In this document: positions 1 through 11,150 of the stretch, piece by piece | Position numbering within the stretch: the stretch's first letter is position 1 | Layout: each line of letters opens with the position of its first letter | Source: Brachionus manjavacas | Lineage: Eukaryota > Rotifera > Eurotatoria > Ploima > Brachionidae | Direction: 5' to 3' | Length of the DNA: 64,000 nucleotides | Assembly: GCA_019054805.1 (NCBI GenBank) | Contig: JAHQIY010000024.1 | Span: 558,001-622,000 of the forward strand | Made by a program: the position numbers and the translations under genes | Notes under the pieces: generated by a model | What the model was told of the DNA's origin: nothing | What the model saw: the letters and a program-made list of their open reading frames with translations, nothing else | The model's database searches: none

Positions 1-3000
1 TTTGACAACCCCTTTTTTTGGCGGGTCAAAATTTTTACCGCCAGGCTGACGGGCCAAATGACCGTCCGACAAAATGTTTGCCGGTTTTTTGACCGCCCGT
101 TTATTTTAGACCGTTTATTTTCGCGGTTCAAAATTTTTACCGCCAGGCTGACGGGCCAAATGACCGTCCGACAAAATGTTTGCCGGTTTTTTTACCGCCC
201 GTTTATTTTGGCGGTCCAAAATTTTTACCGCCAGGCTGACCGGCCAAATGACCGTCCGCTAAAAGTTGGCCGGTTTTTTGACCGCCCGTTTATTTTAGAC
301 CGTTTATTTTGGCGGTTCAAAATTTTTCCCGCCAGGTTGACCGGCCAAATGACCGTCCGCCAAATGTGTGCCGGTTTTTTGACCGCCCGTTGATTTTAGA
401 CCGTTTATTTTGGCGGTTCAAAATTTTTACCGCCAGGCTGACGGGCCAAATGACCGTCCGACAAAAAGTTTGCCGGTTTTTTGACAACCCCTTTTTTTGG
501 CGGTTCAAAATTTTTACCGCCAGGCTGTTGGGCCAAATGACCGTCCGCCAAAAAGTTGGCCGGTTTTTTGACCGCCCGTTTATTTTAGACCGTTTATTTT
601 CGCGGTTCAAAATTTTTACCGCCAGGTTGACCGGCCAAATGACCGTCCGCAAAATGTGTTCCGGTTTTTGACCGCCCGTTTATTTTAGACCGTTTATTTT
701 GGCGGTTCAAAATTTTTCCCGCCAGGTTGACCGGCCAAAATGACCGTCCGCCAAATGTGTGCCGGTTTTTTGACCGCCCGTTGATTTTAGACCGTTTATT
801 TTGGCGGTTCAAAATTTTTACCGCCAGGCTGACGGGCCAAATGACCGTCCGACAAAATGTTTGCCGGTTTTTTTACCGCCCGTTTATTTTGGCGGTCCAA
901 AATTTTTACCGCCAGGCTGACCGGCCAAATGACCGTCCGCTAAAAAGTTGGCCGGTTTTTTGACCGCCCGTTTATTTTAGACCGTTTATTTTGGCGGTTC
1001 AAAATTTTTCCCGCCAGGTTGACCGGCCAAATGACCGTCCGCCAAATGTGTGCCGGTTTTTTGACCGCCCGTTGATTTTAGACCGTTTATTTTGGCGGTT
1101 CAAAATTTTTACCGCCAGGCTGACGGGCCAAATGACCGTCCGACAAAAAGTTTGCCGGTTTTTTGACAACCCCTTTTTTTTTGGCGGTTCAAAATTTTTA
1201 CCGCCAGGCTGACGGGCCAAATGACCGTCCGCCAAAAAGTTGGCCGGTTTTTTGACCGCCCGTTTATTTTAGACCGTTTATTTTCGCGGTTCAAAATTTT
1301 TACCGCCAGGTTGACCGGCCAAATGACCGTCCGCTAAATGTGTGCCGGTTTTTTGACCGCCCGTTTATTTTAGACCGTTTATTTTGGCGGTTCAAAATTT
1401 TTCCCGCCAGGTTGACCGGCCAAATGACCGTCCGCCAAATGTGTGCCGGTTTTTTGACCGCCCGTTGATTTTAGACCGTTTATTTTGGCGGTTCAAAATT
1501 TTTACCGCCAGGCTGACGGGCCAAATGACCGTCCGACAAAATGTTTGCCGGTTTTTTTACCGCCCGTTTATTTTGGCGGTCCAAAATTTTTACCGCCAGG
1601 CTGACGGGCCAAATGACCGTCCGACAAAATGTTTGCCGGTTTTTTGACAACCCCTTTTTTTTTGGCGGTTCAAAATTTTTACCGCCAGGCTGACGGGCCA
1701 ATTGACCGTCCGACAAAATGTTTGCCGGTTTTTTGACCGCCCGTTTATTTTAGACCGTTTATTTTCGCGGTTCAAAATTTTTACCGCCAGGTTGACCGGC
1801 CAAATGACCGTCCGACAAAAGTTTGCCGGTTTTTCAACCTCCTGTTAATTTTAGACCGTTTATTTTGGCGGTCCAAAATTTTTACCGCCAGGCTGACCGG
1901 CCAAATGACCGTCCGACAAAAGTTTGCCGGTTTTTTGACAACCCCTTTTTTTTTAGCGGTTCAAAATTTTTACCGCCAGGCTGACGGGCCAAATGACCGT
2001 CCGACAAAATGTTTGCCGGTTTTTTTACCGCCCGTTTATTTTGGCGGTCCAAAATTTTTACCGCCAGGCTGACGGGCCAAATGACCGTCCGACAAAAAGT
2101 TTGCCGGTTTTTTGACAACCCCTTTTTTTTTGGCGGTTCAAAATTTTTACCGCCAGGCTGACGGGCCAAATGACCGTCCGACAAAATGTTTGCCGGTTTT
2201 TTGACCGCCCGTTTATTTTAGACCGTTTATTTTCGCGGTTCAAAATTTTTACCGCCAGGTTGACCGGCCAAATGACCGTCCGCTAAATGTGTGCCGGTTT
2301 TTCAACCTCCTGTTAATTTTAGACCGTTTATTTTGGCGGTTCAAAATTTTTACCGCCAGGCTGACGGGCCAAATGACCGTCCGACAAAAGTTTGCCGGTT
2401 TTTTGACAACCCCTTTTTTTTTGGCGGTTCAAAATTTTTACCGCCAGGCTGACGGGCCAAATGACCGTCCGACAAAATGTTTGCCGGTTTTTTTACCGCC
2501 CGTTTATTTTGGCGGTCCAAAATTTTTACCGCCAGGCTGACGGGCCAAATGACCGTCCGACAAAATGTTTGCCGGTTTTTTGACAACCCCTTTTTTTTTG
2601 GCGGTTCAAAATTTTTACCGCCAGGCTGACGGGCCAAATGACCGTCCGACAAAAAGTTTGCCGGTTTTTTGACAACCCCTTTTTTTTTGGCGGTTCAAAA
2701 TTTTTACCGCCAGGCTGACGGGCCAAATGACCGTCCGACAAAATGTTTGCCGGTTTTTTGACCGCCCGTTTATTTTAGACCGTTTATTTTCGCGGTTCAA
2801 AATTTTTACCGCCAGGTTGACCGGCCAAATGACCGTCCGCTAAATGTGTGCCGGTTTTTCAACCTCCTGTTAATTTTAGACCGTTTATTTTGGCGGTTCA
2901 AAATTTTTACCGCCAGGCTGACGGGCCAAATGACCGTCCGACAAAAGTTTGCCGGTTTTTTGACAACCCCTTTTTTTTTAGCGGTTCAAAATTTTTACCG

Positions 3001-5114
3001 CCAGGCTGACGGGCCAAATGACCGTCCGACAAAATGTTTGCCGGTTTTTTTACCGCCCGTTTATTTTGGCGGTCCAAAATTTTTACCGCCAGGCTGACGG
3101 GCCAAATGACCGTCCGACAAAATGTTTGCCGGTTTTTTGACAACCCCTTTTTTTTTGGCGGTTCAAAATTTTTACCGCCAGGCTGACGGGCCAAATGACC
3201 GTCCGACAAAATGTTTGCCGGTTTTTTGACCGCCCGTTTATTTTAGACCGTTTATTTTCGCGGTTCAAAATTTTTACCGCCAGGTTGACCGGCCAAATGA
3301 CCGTCCGCTAAATGTGTGCCGGTTTTTCAACCTCCTGTTAATTTTAGACCGTTTATTTTGGCGGTTCAAAATTTTTACCGCCAGGCTGACGGGCCAAATG
3401 ACCGTCCGACAAAAAGTTTGCCGGTTTTTTGACAACCCCTTTTTTTTTGGCGGTTCAAAATTTTTACCGCCAGGCTGACGGGCCAAATGACCGTCCGACA
3501 AAATGTTTGCCGGTTTTTTTACCGCCCGTTTATTTTGGCGGTCCAAAATTTTTACCGCCAGGCTGACGGGCCAAATGACCGTCCGACAAAATGTTTGCCG
3601 GTTTTTTGACAACCCCTTTTTTTTTGGCGGTTCAAAATTTTTACCGCCAGGCTGACGGGCCAAATGACCGTCCGACAAAATGTTTGCCGGTTTTTTTACC
3701 GCCCGTTTATTTTGGCGGTCCAAAATTTTTACCGCCAGGCTGACCGGCCAAATGACCGTCCGCTAAAAAGTTGGCCGGTTTTTTGACCGCCCGTTTATTT
3801 TAGACCGTTTATTTTGGCGGTTCAAAATTTTTCCCGCCAGGTTGACCGGCCAAATGACCGTCCGCCAAATGTGTGCCGGTTTTTTGACCGCCCGTTGATT
3901 TTAGACCGTTTATTTTGGCGGTTCAAAATTTTTACCGCCAGGCTGACGGGCCAAATGACCGTCCGACAAAAAGTTTGCCGGTTTTTTGACAACCCCTTTT
4001 TTTTTGGCGGTTCAAAATTTTTACCGCCAGGCTGTTGGGCCAAATGACCGTCCGCTAAAAAGTTGGCCGGTTTTTTGACCGCCCGTTTATTTTAGACCGT
4101 TTATTTTCGCGCTTCAAAATTTTTACCGCCAGGTTGACCGGCCAAATGACCGTCCGCTAAATGTGTGCCGGTTTTTTGACCGCCCGTTTATTTTAGACCG
4201 TTTATTTTGGCGGTTCAAAATTTTTCCCGCCAGGTTGACCGGCCAAATGACCGTCCGCCAAATGTGTGCCGGTTTTTTGACCGCCCGTTGATTTTAGACC
4301 GTTTATTTTGGCGGTTCAAAATTTTTACCGCCAGGCTGACGGGCCAAATGACCGTCCGACAAAAAGTTGGCCGGTTTTTTGACAACCCCTTTTTTTTTGG
4401 CGGTTCAAAATTTTTACCGCCAGGCTGACGGGCCAAATGACCGTCCGACAAAATGTTTGCCGGTTTTTTGACCGCCCGTTTATTTTGGCGGTCCAAAATT
4501 TTTACCGCCAGGCTGACCGGCCAAATGACCGTCCGCTAAAAAGTTGGCCGGTTTCTGACCGCCCGTTTATTTTAGACCGTTTATTTTGGCGGTTCAAAAT
4601 TTTTCCCGCCAGGTTGACCGGCCAAATGACCGTCCGCCAAATGTGTGCCGGTTTTTTGACCGCCCGTTGATTTTAGACCGTTTATTTTGGCGGTTCAAAA
4701 TTTTTACCGCCAGGCTGACGGGCCAAATGACCGTCCGACAAAAAGTTTGCCGGTTTTTTGACAACCCCTTTTTTTTTAGCGGTTCAAAATTTTTACCGCC
4801 AGGCTGTTGGGCCAAATGACCGTCCGACAAAAAGTTTACCGGTTTTTTTACCGCCCGTTTATTTTGGCGGTCCAAAATTTTTACCGCCAGGCTGACCGGC
4901 CAAATGACCGTCCGCCAAAAAGTTGGCCGGTTTTTTGACCGCCCGTTTATTTTAGACCGTTTTTTTTCGCGGTTCAAAATTTTTACCGCCAGGTTGACCG
5001 GCCAAATGACCGTCCGCCAAATGTGTGCCGGTTTTTTGACCGCCCGTTGATTTTAGACCGTTTATTTTGGCGGTTTAAAATTTTTACCGCCAGGCTGACC
5101 GGCCAAATGACCGT
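1..5114. repeat. Higher-order satellite array, 87-102 bp monomers
   Basis: More than 50 tandem monomers share a core: a near-palindrome GGCGGTTCAAAATTTTTACC followed by GCC, then the segment GGCCAAATGACCGTCCG. Monomers differ in the linker. Type a has GACCGCCCGTTTATTTTAGA, b has TTGACAACCCC plus a T-run, c has TTTACCGCCCG fused directly to GGCGGTCC, and d has CAACCTCCTGTTAA. Type d recurs near 1835, 2304, 2861 and 3329. The spacings are about 469, 557 and 468 bp, so the higher-order unit d-b-c-b-a is about 468 bp and one copy holds an extra b monomer. Base composition is far richer in GC than the rest of the window. Many 60-149 codon open frames occur on both strands, but they are the same DNA read in shifting phases and are not genes. 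The array runs off the left edge. Confidence 0.97.
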
Positions 5115-5115
5115 C

Positions 5116-5660
5116 CAGATTATTTTAAAAAAGAAATTGATAAACTTAACAAACTTTCACAAAAGAGGCCTTGCGATTCCGATTTGTTTACCGACGAAGA
5201 AAGCGAAAAGGCAGCCAATTGTGCAAAATGTGAAGATAATTTAATAAAGGAAATTTTCTTCTTTTTGAAACATGAAAAGAAAATTTCTTAATTGCTTTTA
5301 TTAAGCTCAACGAAAAATCGATCGAAATCAAATCAAATTTAATAGATCTTAAAAACATTCTTTGCGAATTTGTTCAGAACAACAATAGAACTTTGAATGA
5401 TTCCGGTAAAAAAGAAGTTGTAAGTTTAATATTTTTAATTAACTTTTTTAAATTATTATTAAAAGTTTCTTTTTAAGATGTACATTGGCAAAATATTGTG
5501 GATAAAATTTTAAGGAGGTCTTTTTTAAAAATTTTTATTTTGTCTATATGCATTTTTTCCAAAAAAAAATATTCGGAGGAGCATTCAAGATGAAACAAAT
5601 AAATGGATAATATCAAGGTCAAAACGAAAATGTCAGGACAAGATGAACAATTAAAAAAAT
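5116..5660 (+). pseudogene. Coding remnant truncated by the satellite
   Basis: Directly after the last satellite monomer an open frame reads DYFKKEIDKLNKLSQKRPCD, then a CxxC (NCAKC), up to about 5290. A one-base shift near the A-run at 5270-5285 moves it to a second frame (ENFLIAFIKLNEKS...) that continues to KKEV at 5419. A GTAAGT donor follows immediately. A possible downstream exon near 5590-5652 reads DETNKWIISRSKRK and ends at TAA, but its phase does not join cleanly. The composition is charged and probably coiled coil. I do not recognise the family. No start codon is present because the satellite replaces the 5' part. Confidence 0.4.
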
Positions 5661-5980
5661 CTTACATTTTTTATTCAATTTATTTTCTAAATTAATTTTT
5701 TTTTAACTTTAACTTTTTTACAATAATATTTAATAACAAATTTGTCTTTTTTCACATTTTAAAAATTTAATGAAAAAAAAATAAACAAAATGTAGTGTAA
5801 TTTCTGTTCTAACTAAACAGAATCTCATCAAAATCTCAATTTATATTTCAAATTATTATTCAATGTTTTCCCAAAGAGTTCTCTTTAGATCTCATTAGAA
5901 TCTAATTGGTCTCAATAAGATTCAGTGTTTTTTCAAATGAGACCTCATTAGAATCAAATGAGAAAAACGTTCCTATCCTT
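5661..5980. other. AT-rich spacer before the TIR of element A
   Basis: No gene is visible. From about 5816 there are repeated short motifs such as AATCTCAT, TCATTAGAATC and AATGAGA. Similar motifs occur in inverted orientation at 22049-22110, outside the well-conserved inverted repeat on the other side. The true ends of element A may therefore lie up to 150 bp further out than annotated. Confidence 0.4.
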
Positions 5981-6995
5981 TTCTCATTAGGCAAAGTAAA
6001 ATTTCTGATCAAATGTTCATTCTGCTCAAATGCTCAAAAAAAATTAAAATGTGCATGTGAAAAAATATTTATTGAAAAAGAAATTTTCAAAATTGAAATA
6101 ATAATAATAAAAATAAGCATAATTTATAACAAATTATACTAAAATGAAATTAAATTTTTTTTATAATTTCTTGAAACTTAACCTTGAAATATCATTTGGC
6201 CCGCATTAAATTATTTAATTTAATAATCAAAATGGAATCGGAATTTTAAAATCAAATTGTAAGTAAACAAAAATAATTTGATTTTTGAGTTTGGAAAAAT
6301 GCTTGCAATAACGTTTGATTAATGATTAAAAATTAATCGATTTATGGATGAGATGACATAATTACTTGATTAACAAAAATCGAAGACTGAAATTTTTTTG
6401 GTTTAGTGAAATGCTGGTTATTATCTTCATTTTTAGATTGGCTTAAAATTGAAGTTTTTTTTCAACCGCTGAAGGAATATTCGAATTGTTGGATGTCGAG
6501 TCAAATCGACGTGCATTTATGATCACGATTAAACGCTCCACGATGTGACAAATTATTCCCTGGCGGTTAAATCATTTCCCTAAAGATGTTAATTAAAAAT
6601 GATCATTTAATTCAAATTTGACTTGAATTTCCTTGAAAATAAAAACTTTCCTAGAAACCAAAAAAAGCTCTGCTACTCTATTACCTAACGCCAATAGCTT
6701 ACCTCTAACAATTTTAAATAATTAAACAAAATTTTTTATTTTTTTAATTTCTTTAATATGAAAGATTTTTTTTTAGCATTGAGAAACAAAAGAGCAACTG
6801 GTAACCTGGTGTTTTTTATACTCAAACAAATACGAAAATATTCAGTTAAATGAATAAAATTTTATATTTTTCCATTATGTAAAATTTATTTCAAATATTT
6901 TTTGTTTTTAAAATAAATTTTTAACCAATTAATATCATTTTAATCTTTCCTTCGATTAATTCACATTAATTTCACCGAGTTTACTTTGTAGAAAG
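5981..6995 (+). repeat. Left terminal inverted repeat of element A
   Basis: This arm is the reverse complement of 21073-22048. Shared landmarks are the (ATA)n-containing stretch near 6095-6125, GGCCCGCATTAAATT near 6197, GTGACAAATTATTCCCTGGCG near 6545, and the inner edge TTTACTTTGTAGAAAG. The arm is about 40 bp longer than its partner because of an insertion at 6791-6830, flanked by a duplicated AAACAAA. Confidence 0.93.
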
Positions 6996-7144
6996 TAAAT
7001 ATAACAGAAACATTCATTTTATTTATGTGATTAAATCGAAACTTGAGTATTTCTACAATTCTGGCTTTTTAGATCAAAAACTCGGAAAATCCTTGTTTAA
7101 GCAATCTTTTTTTAAATGATTTTTTCATCAAAAACAGAATATCT

Positions 7145-7310
7145 TTCAATCAGCTGGCTTAATGGTTACAAACTAGCAAAGTGAATAAGGCCGGTTTTGA
7201 CGCCAAATTAACATACAAACTAAATTTTTTGCTATGGAGCTCTTATCTCAGGCGGGTTTTGCAGTTGAATATACTATTGTTCTACCAATTGAGCACTGCA
7301 TCCACCACTA
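7145..7310. other. tRNA-like (SINE-like) remnant
   Basis: On the plus strand TGGCTTAATGGTTA resembles a pol III A box, with GGTTTTGACGCC about 35 bp downstream resembling a degraded B box. On the minus strand GTGCTCAATTGGTAGAAC near 7290-7307 is close to a tRNA A box and D-arm, with CTGCAAAACCC downstream. These look like decayed tRNA-derived sequences and not a functional tRNA gene: I cannot fold a full cloverleaf. The rest of 6996-7600 is AT-rich without a supported gene. Confidence 0.25.
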
Positions 7311-7605
7311 GACATAGATTTAGAGCAAGGGAACAATATCCAGATTCGGGAAGCTTAAATATTTTGCTAAATCTCAATCACGGAAAAACTTTTTTCAATT
7401 TTTTTAAAAATGTGAACAAGCATAGAATGTAAGTAAAATTAACTGTTATGCGCAAAATTTTACTATATATTTTAAAATAAATTAAGGGAATTTTTATAGA
7501 AATAAAAGATAATTTAAAAAATTTAAAAAAATAATAGATTGTTTTAAAAATTTTATTAAATTCTAAATAAATCAAATATAAATAAAATAAATAAGTAAAC
7601 ATATC

Positions 7606-8640
7606 CTAAATATTTAATAATTTTTCATAAAATATATAAGTAATCTTATAATCTTCTCCTTGAAATTTATTCTCGTTATTTTGATTGGATTCAAAAACAC
7701 ATAGATTGTTGATATCATAAAAATTTAAACCATCATACACTTTTGCAACGAAATGATCTCTACAATGTAGTGTCATGCCAATAAGAATGTATCTTTAAAA
7801 ATTATTTAAAATTTAAAAAATTGTCAAAGTCAATAATTAACTTACTTTAAATCGTCTATTTCAATATAGTATGGAATCTCTTCTGGTAAAAGATTCGAAA
7901 TCGAATTTGACACAATTAAAAGTAAAGGGTAACCGTGGTTAAATATCGGTTTTTGGTTTTTAATTATCATCGAGCATTAATAATTTCTTAAAATTTTGAG
8001 TTAAAAAATGAAAAAAAAAATTTTCACAAAAGAACTGCTACTTCTCTGTCTCAATTCCATTAATATTAGAAAACTGCTTTGAGTTACAATGAACCACTCT
8101 TTAATGAATGTTATAATTAGTTTCAAAAATAACTTGACCATTTACTTTCCTGAATTAAAAATTAAATAAAACTATATTTTGAAAAATTATTTTTTCTACT
8201 TTAAAATAAATGACGAAGATACATTCTCTGTTTGACTATTGAATAGGCAGGAACGATTTTGACATTCACTCGACCACTTGTATGATTGAAATTTACTAAA
8301 AATTGAGTAATATGAATCATACTCAGATCCGAAACAATTGTAAACTATTTGATCTTTTTCAATTATTGTCTGTGTGATCGCTTTATTATTTCTTACCCAC
8401 AATAATCTGACAAGATTCCAGTTATTTCTGTCTAAGCAACTACTTGTTTCTCTCAAGAATTTTTCAAAATAGTTTGTTGAGTACGATTTAGAGGTATTTG
8501 AAAAATTATTTTTTTTTGACACAATATTTGAAAAAAGTATGAAATAATCAATAGAGCAAGTATTTGTTATGGCAATTGTTAGGTCGTTGTGACGAAATAG
8601 TGACCCATTTTGCGGCAAACATTTAAGAATGATGGATAGA
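7606..8640 (-). pseudogene. Cysteine-peptidase-like (C19/USP-like) region of element A
   Basis: This follows the transposase exons on the same strand and may be the C-terminal part of the same polypeptide. The exon at 8618-8200 contains a Cys box, ITNTCSIDYFILFSN, resembling the NTC box of USP/UCH-like peptidases, with the Cys codon at about 8556-8558. Further on is a possible zinc pair (SSECQNRSC). After introns, 8149-7846 reads PLLLIVSNSISNLLPEEIPY. The final exon at 7792-7606 has a His box, GMTLHCRDHFVAKVYDG, followed by FYDINN, then a stop. The last donor (GTAAGT) and acceptor restore frame exactly (AA|A at the junction). Cys box, His box and trailing Asp/Asn in this order match the papain-fold deubiquitinase layout. 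The middle exon has several in-frame stops, so this copy is dead. Assignment to C19 is by motif only. Confidence 0.45.
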
Positions 8641-8720
8641 TTTTCAAAGCTTTAATTTTAAAACATTGAGTAAAATTATAGTTTAAGTAAAGAATCTAGA
8701 AATAAAAAAATTACCAATAT

Positions 8721-10774
8721 TTAATGACAATAGATTTTAACTGCTCTGTATTCATAAATTTTGACAGATCTTAAAAAAATTATTTGGAAAAAAATTTCAA
8801 TATTAAGTGTTAGTTTACTCATATCCAAATTGTATTTTTCAAATGTTGGAACAATTTGTTTTTCTATGCATTTTGTTGCACCAAAGTTTTTGGAATTCGA
8901 ATAATAATAGCCTTTTTTTCTATTACGAGTAGAAGTTCGTGTTTTCTTGAACATTTCTTTTTTATGTGACAAAGATTGCTTTATATTCTTATTTTTAGAT
9001 GAATTAGAATCCTGATAATATAAAATATATTTCGAATAAATTTGCCTATAATTACTTCCTATAAATTGACTAGGGAAAACTTTTTCACTTTTATATATAT
9101 TATTTTTAAGATTGTTGAACCAGTTTTCTACAGGATTATTAGAATGTCTTGAATTACTACAAAAAGGTTCCAGCAATAGCCCGGTCCAAAGAGGAATAAT
9201 TTACATGTAATTTGGTACAATATTAAAAAGTTCTGGTGAATAAAAATCATTGTTGTCTTTATGATGAAAAGTATAAGAAATTTCTAAAGAATAATCTTTT
9301 ATTTTATTTTCATAATACATATTGAAAGGGGAATTCTTTTTTATTCCTATTAAGTTATCCGGCTCAAAGAAGATATGTTCGTTGATCTCATGCTCACTAT
9401 TATCTGAATCAAAAATTAAAGAAGAATCAAGATCTTTTTTTCTTGTTTCCACAAGATTGTTGAGTATATTGTATGCTGATTGAAAATCTTTTGTGGTTTT
9501 TTTAAGATTGAAAACTAGGAAAATATTTCGTAGAATGTCATTAAATTCTAAAATAGTTTTACAGTTTTGTAATAAAGTAAAAGAAAATATAAAAGTTCAA
9601 AAAATTTTATCATCTAATTTCAATTTTCTAACTTTTTTAATTATCATTTTCAAAAAATGCGTTGAACATAAGTAAACCCTAGTCTTGAGAAAGCTCTTTA
9701 TTAATAATTCATTTTTCGAACTTGGTTCAAATATACTCTGAAAAGTTGAACTTAAATACTGATTTATTGTACAACCATTAAAAGTTTCGAGAATAGAATT
9801 TATTAAAGACCATGAAAAATCAACAATTATTATAGGAGCTATTTGAAACAAATTTTTTGAAATCCTATTACTAATTATATTTTTGAATGAAAATAGATAT
9901 TTAGAAATACTCATGAGAGGTTAAACCAAAATCTAAGATAAGTAAGATTGTTGTGTTTTTCTTATCATGCATCGCTATCGTAAATAAAAAAGGTGAGTTT
10001 CGTCCTTTCTGCTCCTTCAATACTGAGCTCGTTGCATCAAAACACCACACAGGGTTGGTATTTTGAATTTTTTCCCAAATTCTGATCTTAATTTAGTTAA
10101 TAAAAGTAAAACGTTTTATTAAAATTAAATCTTTTACTTGTAATTCATTTAAAAGCAAAAAACCATATAGAGAAGCACTTATCTCTTGAACATAGCCAGT
10201 AATATCTTTCGAAGAATTGCACATTTTCCGGCAAATATTCAACGCCGCAACTGTGTCTGTCAAAATATCGTTCGAAATTCTATTTTCATTTTTTTTCTAA
10301 GATTTTATAATTTTTAAAACATTCTCGTTGGTACAATTTCCTTTTAAATATAATTCAGTTAAATTTTAGTTTCATAAAGAAAAAAGTATGACTTTTTTTC
10401 CTTTTTTTTTAAATAAGATTATCTCAAAACAAAAACAAAAATAATTTATTACCATTTAAAAAGTCATCTTCCAACTCTTTTTCATGATTTTCAATAATAT
10501 TTTTTTCAAGAACTGGACCGATTCCTTGAGCCATTAACTTCATTCCTAAGTCTTGTCTAAATTCAGCAGTGTAACGCTTTTCTTTGAGCAAATGCTTGTG
10601 AATACAAATTCCATTTTGAACAACACACACAAAAACATCTTGATTTATTTTTGGCTGCGATTCAATTTTACAATTAAAGTTTACTTTGCACTCTTTTTCA
10701 ATACATGAGTATTTTGCCGACCAGTAAGTCTTGTTATTAAACCAATTGTAAATAACAGATAGCCAGCAATTCAC
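8721..10774 (-). pseudogene. MULE-like transposase of element A
   Basis: Pieces in minus-strand order are as follows. 10774-10453 is a Cys/His N-terminal region (CIEKECKVNFNC...CIHKHLL), suggestive of a FLYWCH-type DNA-binding domain, followed by a basic helix and a GTAATA donor. 10348-10121 reads ...DITGYVQEISASLYGF. 10082-9930 carries the first catalytic Asp (NPVWCFDATSS). 9914-9597 has the second Asp (IIIVDFSWSLINSI) and a conserved CSTHFLKMIIKK. 9590-9201 is a linker. 9176-8721 has the C-terminal NNPVENWFNNLKNN, which supplies the candidate catalytic Glu. Lesions are a frameshift near 9925 and in-frame stops, including TAG in KS*KKNEN and TAA in NYM*IIPLW. Element B has the same protein at 56897-58739. 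It would cut and join the TIR ends. Confidence 0.65.
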
Positions 10775-11150
10775 ATTAAAATTTTTTTGTAACTTGTAAC
10801 TCAGATTGTCATGAAAGTCGGTTAAAAATCTTCTTCTGGTCGAAGAATTCTTGAATTTTTTAAATGTTCATTGAATTCTTCATAACTGAAACTAATTTTA
10901 AACAAATACATTTTTTATAAAAAAGAATGCAAATTAAGCAAATATTTAAATGAAAATTTTGCTTAGAAGTTTGAAATTTCATTAAAATAATTCAACATAA
11001 GTAAAGGAATTTTTTAGCTAAAAACACCCTGTATTTTAAAAAAAGGATTTCATAAATTGTGTGTTTAAATTTCGTTTATTTAAACAATAATTTTTTTTCA
11101 AAAAAAGTTATTTTCTTGTTTCTATACATTTCCACGTGTCTTTAAAAAAA
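10775..11150. promoter_or_regulatory. Divergent intergenic region of element A
   Basis: This 376 bp AT-rich gap separates the transposase 5' region on the minus strand from the ATG at 11151 on the plus strand, so it presumably holds both promoters. No specific promoter motif can be supported. Confidence 0.3.

Noticed and set aside
58..5244. Numerous 60-149 codon open frames on both strands of the satellite
   Set aside because: The same DNA is read in different phases as monomer lengths vary, and both strands are equally open. This is a by-product of the repeat, not coding.
7145..7310. Functional tRNA gene
   Set aside because: Only A/B-box-like pieces are visible, and I cannot form acceptor and anticodon stems, so it is listed only as a low-confidence remnant.
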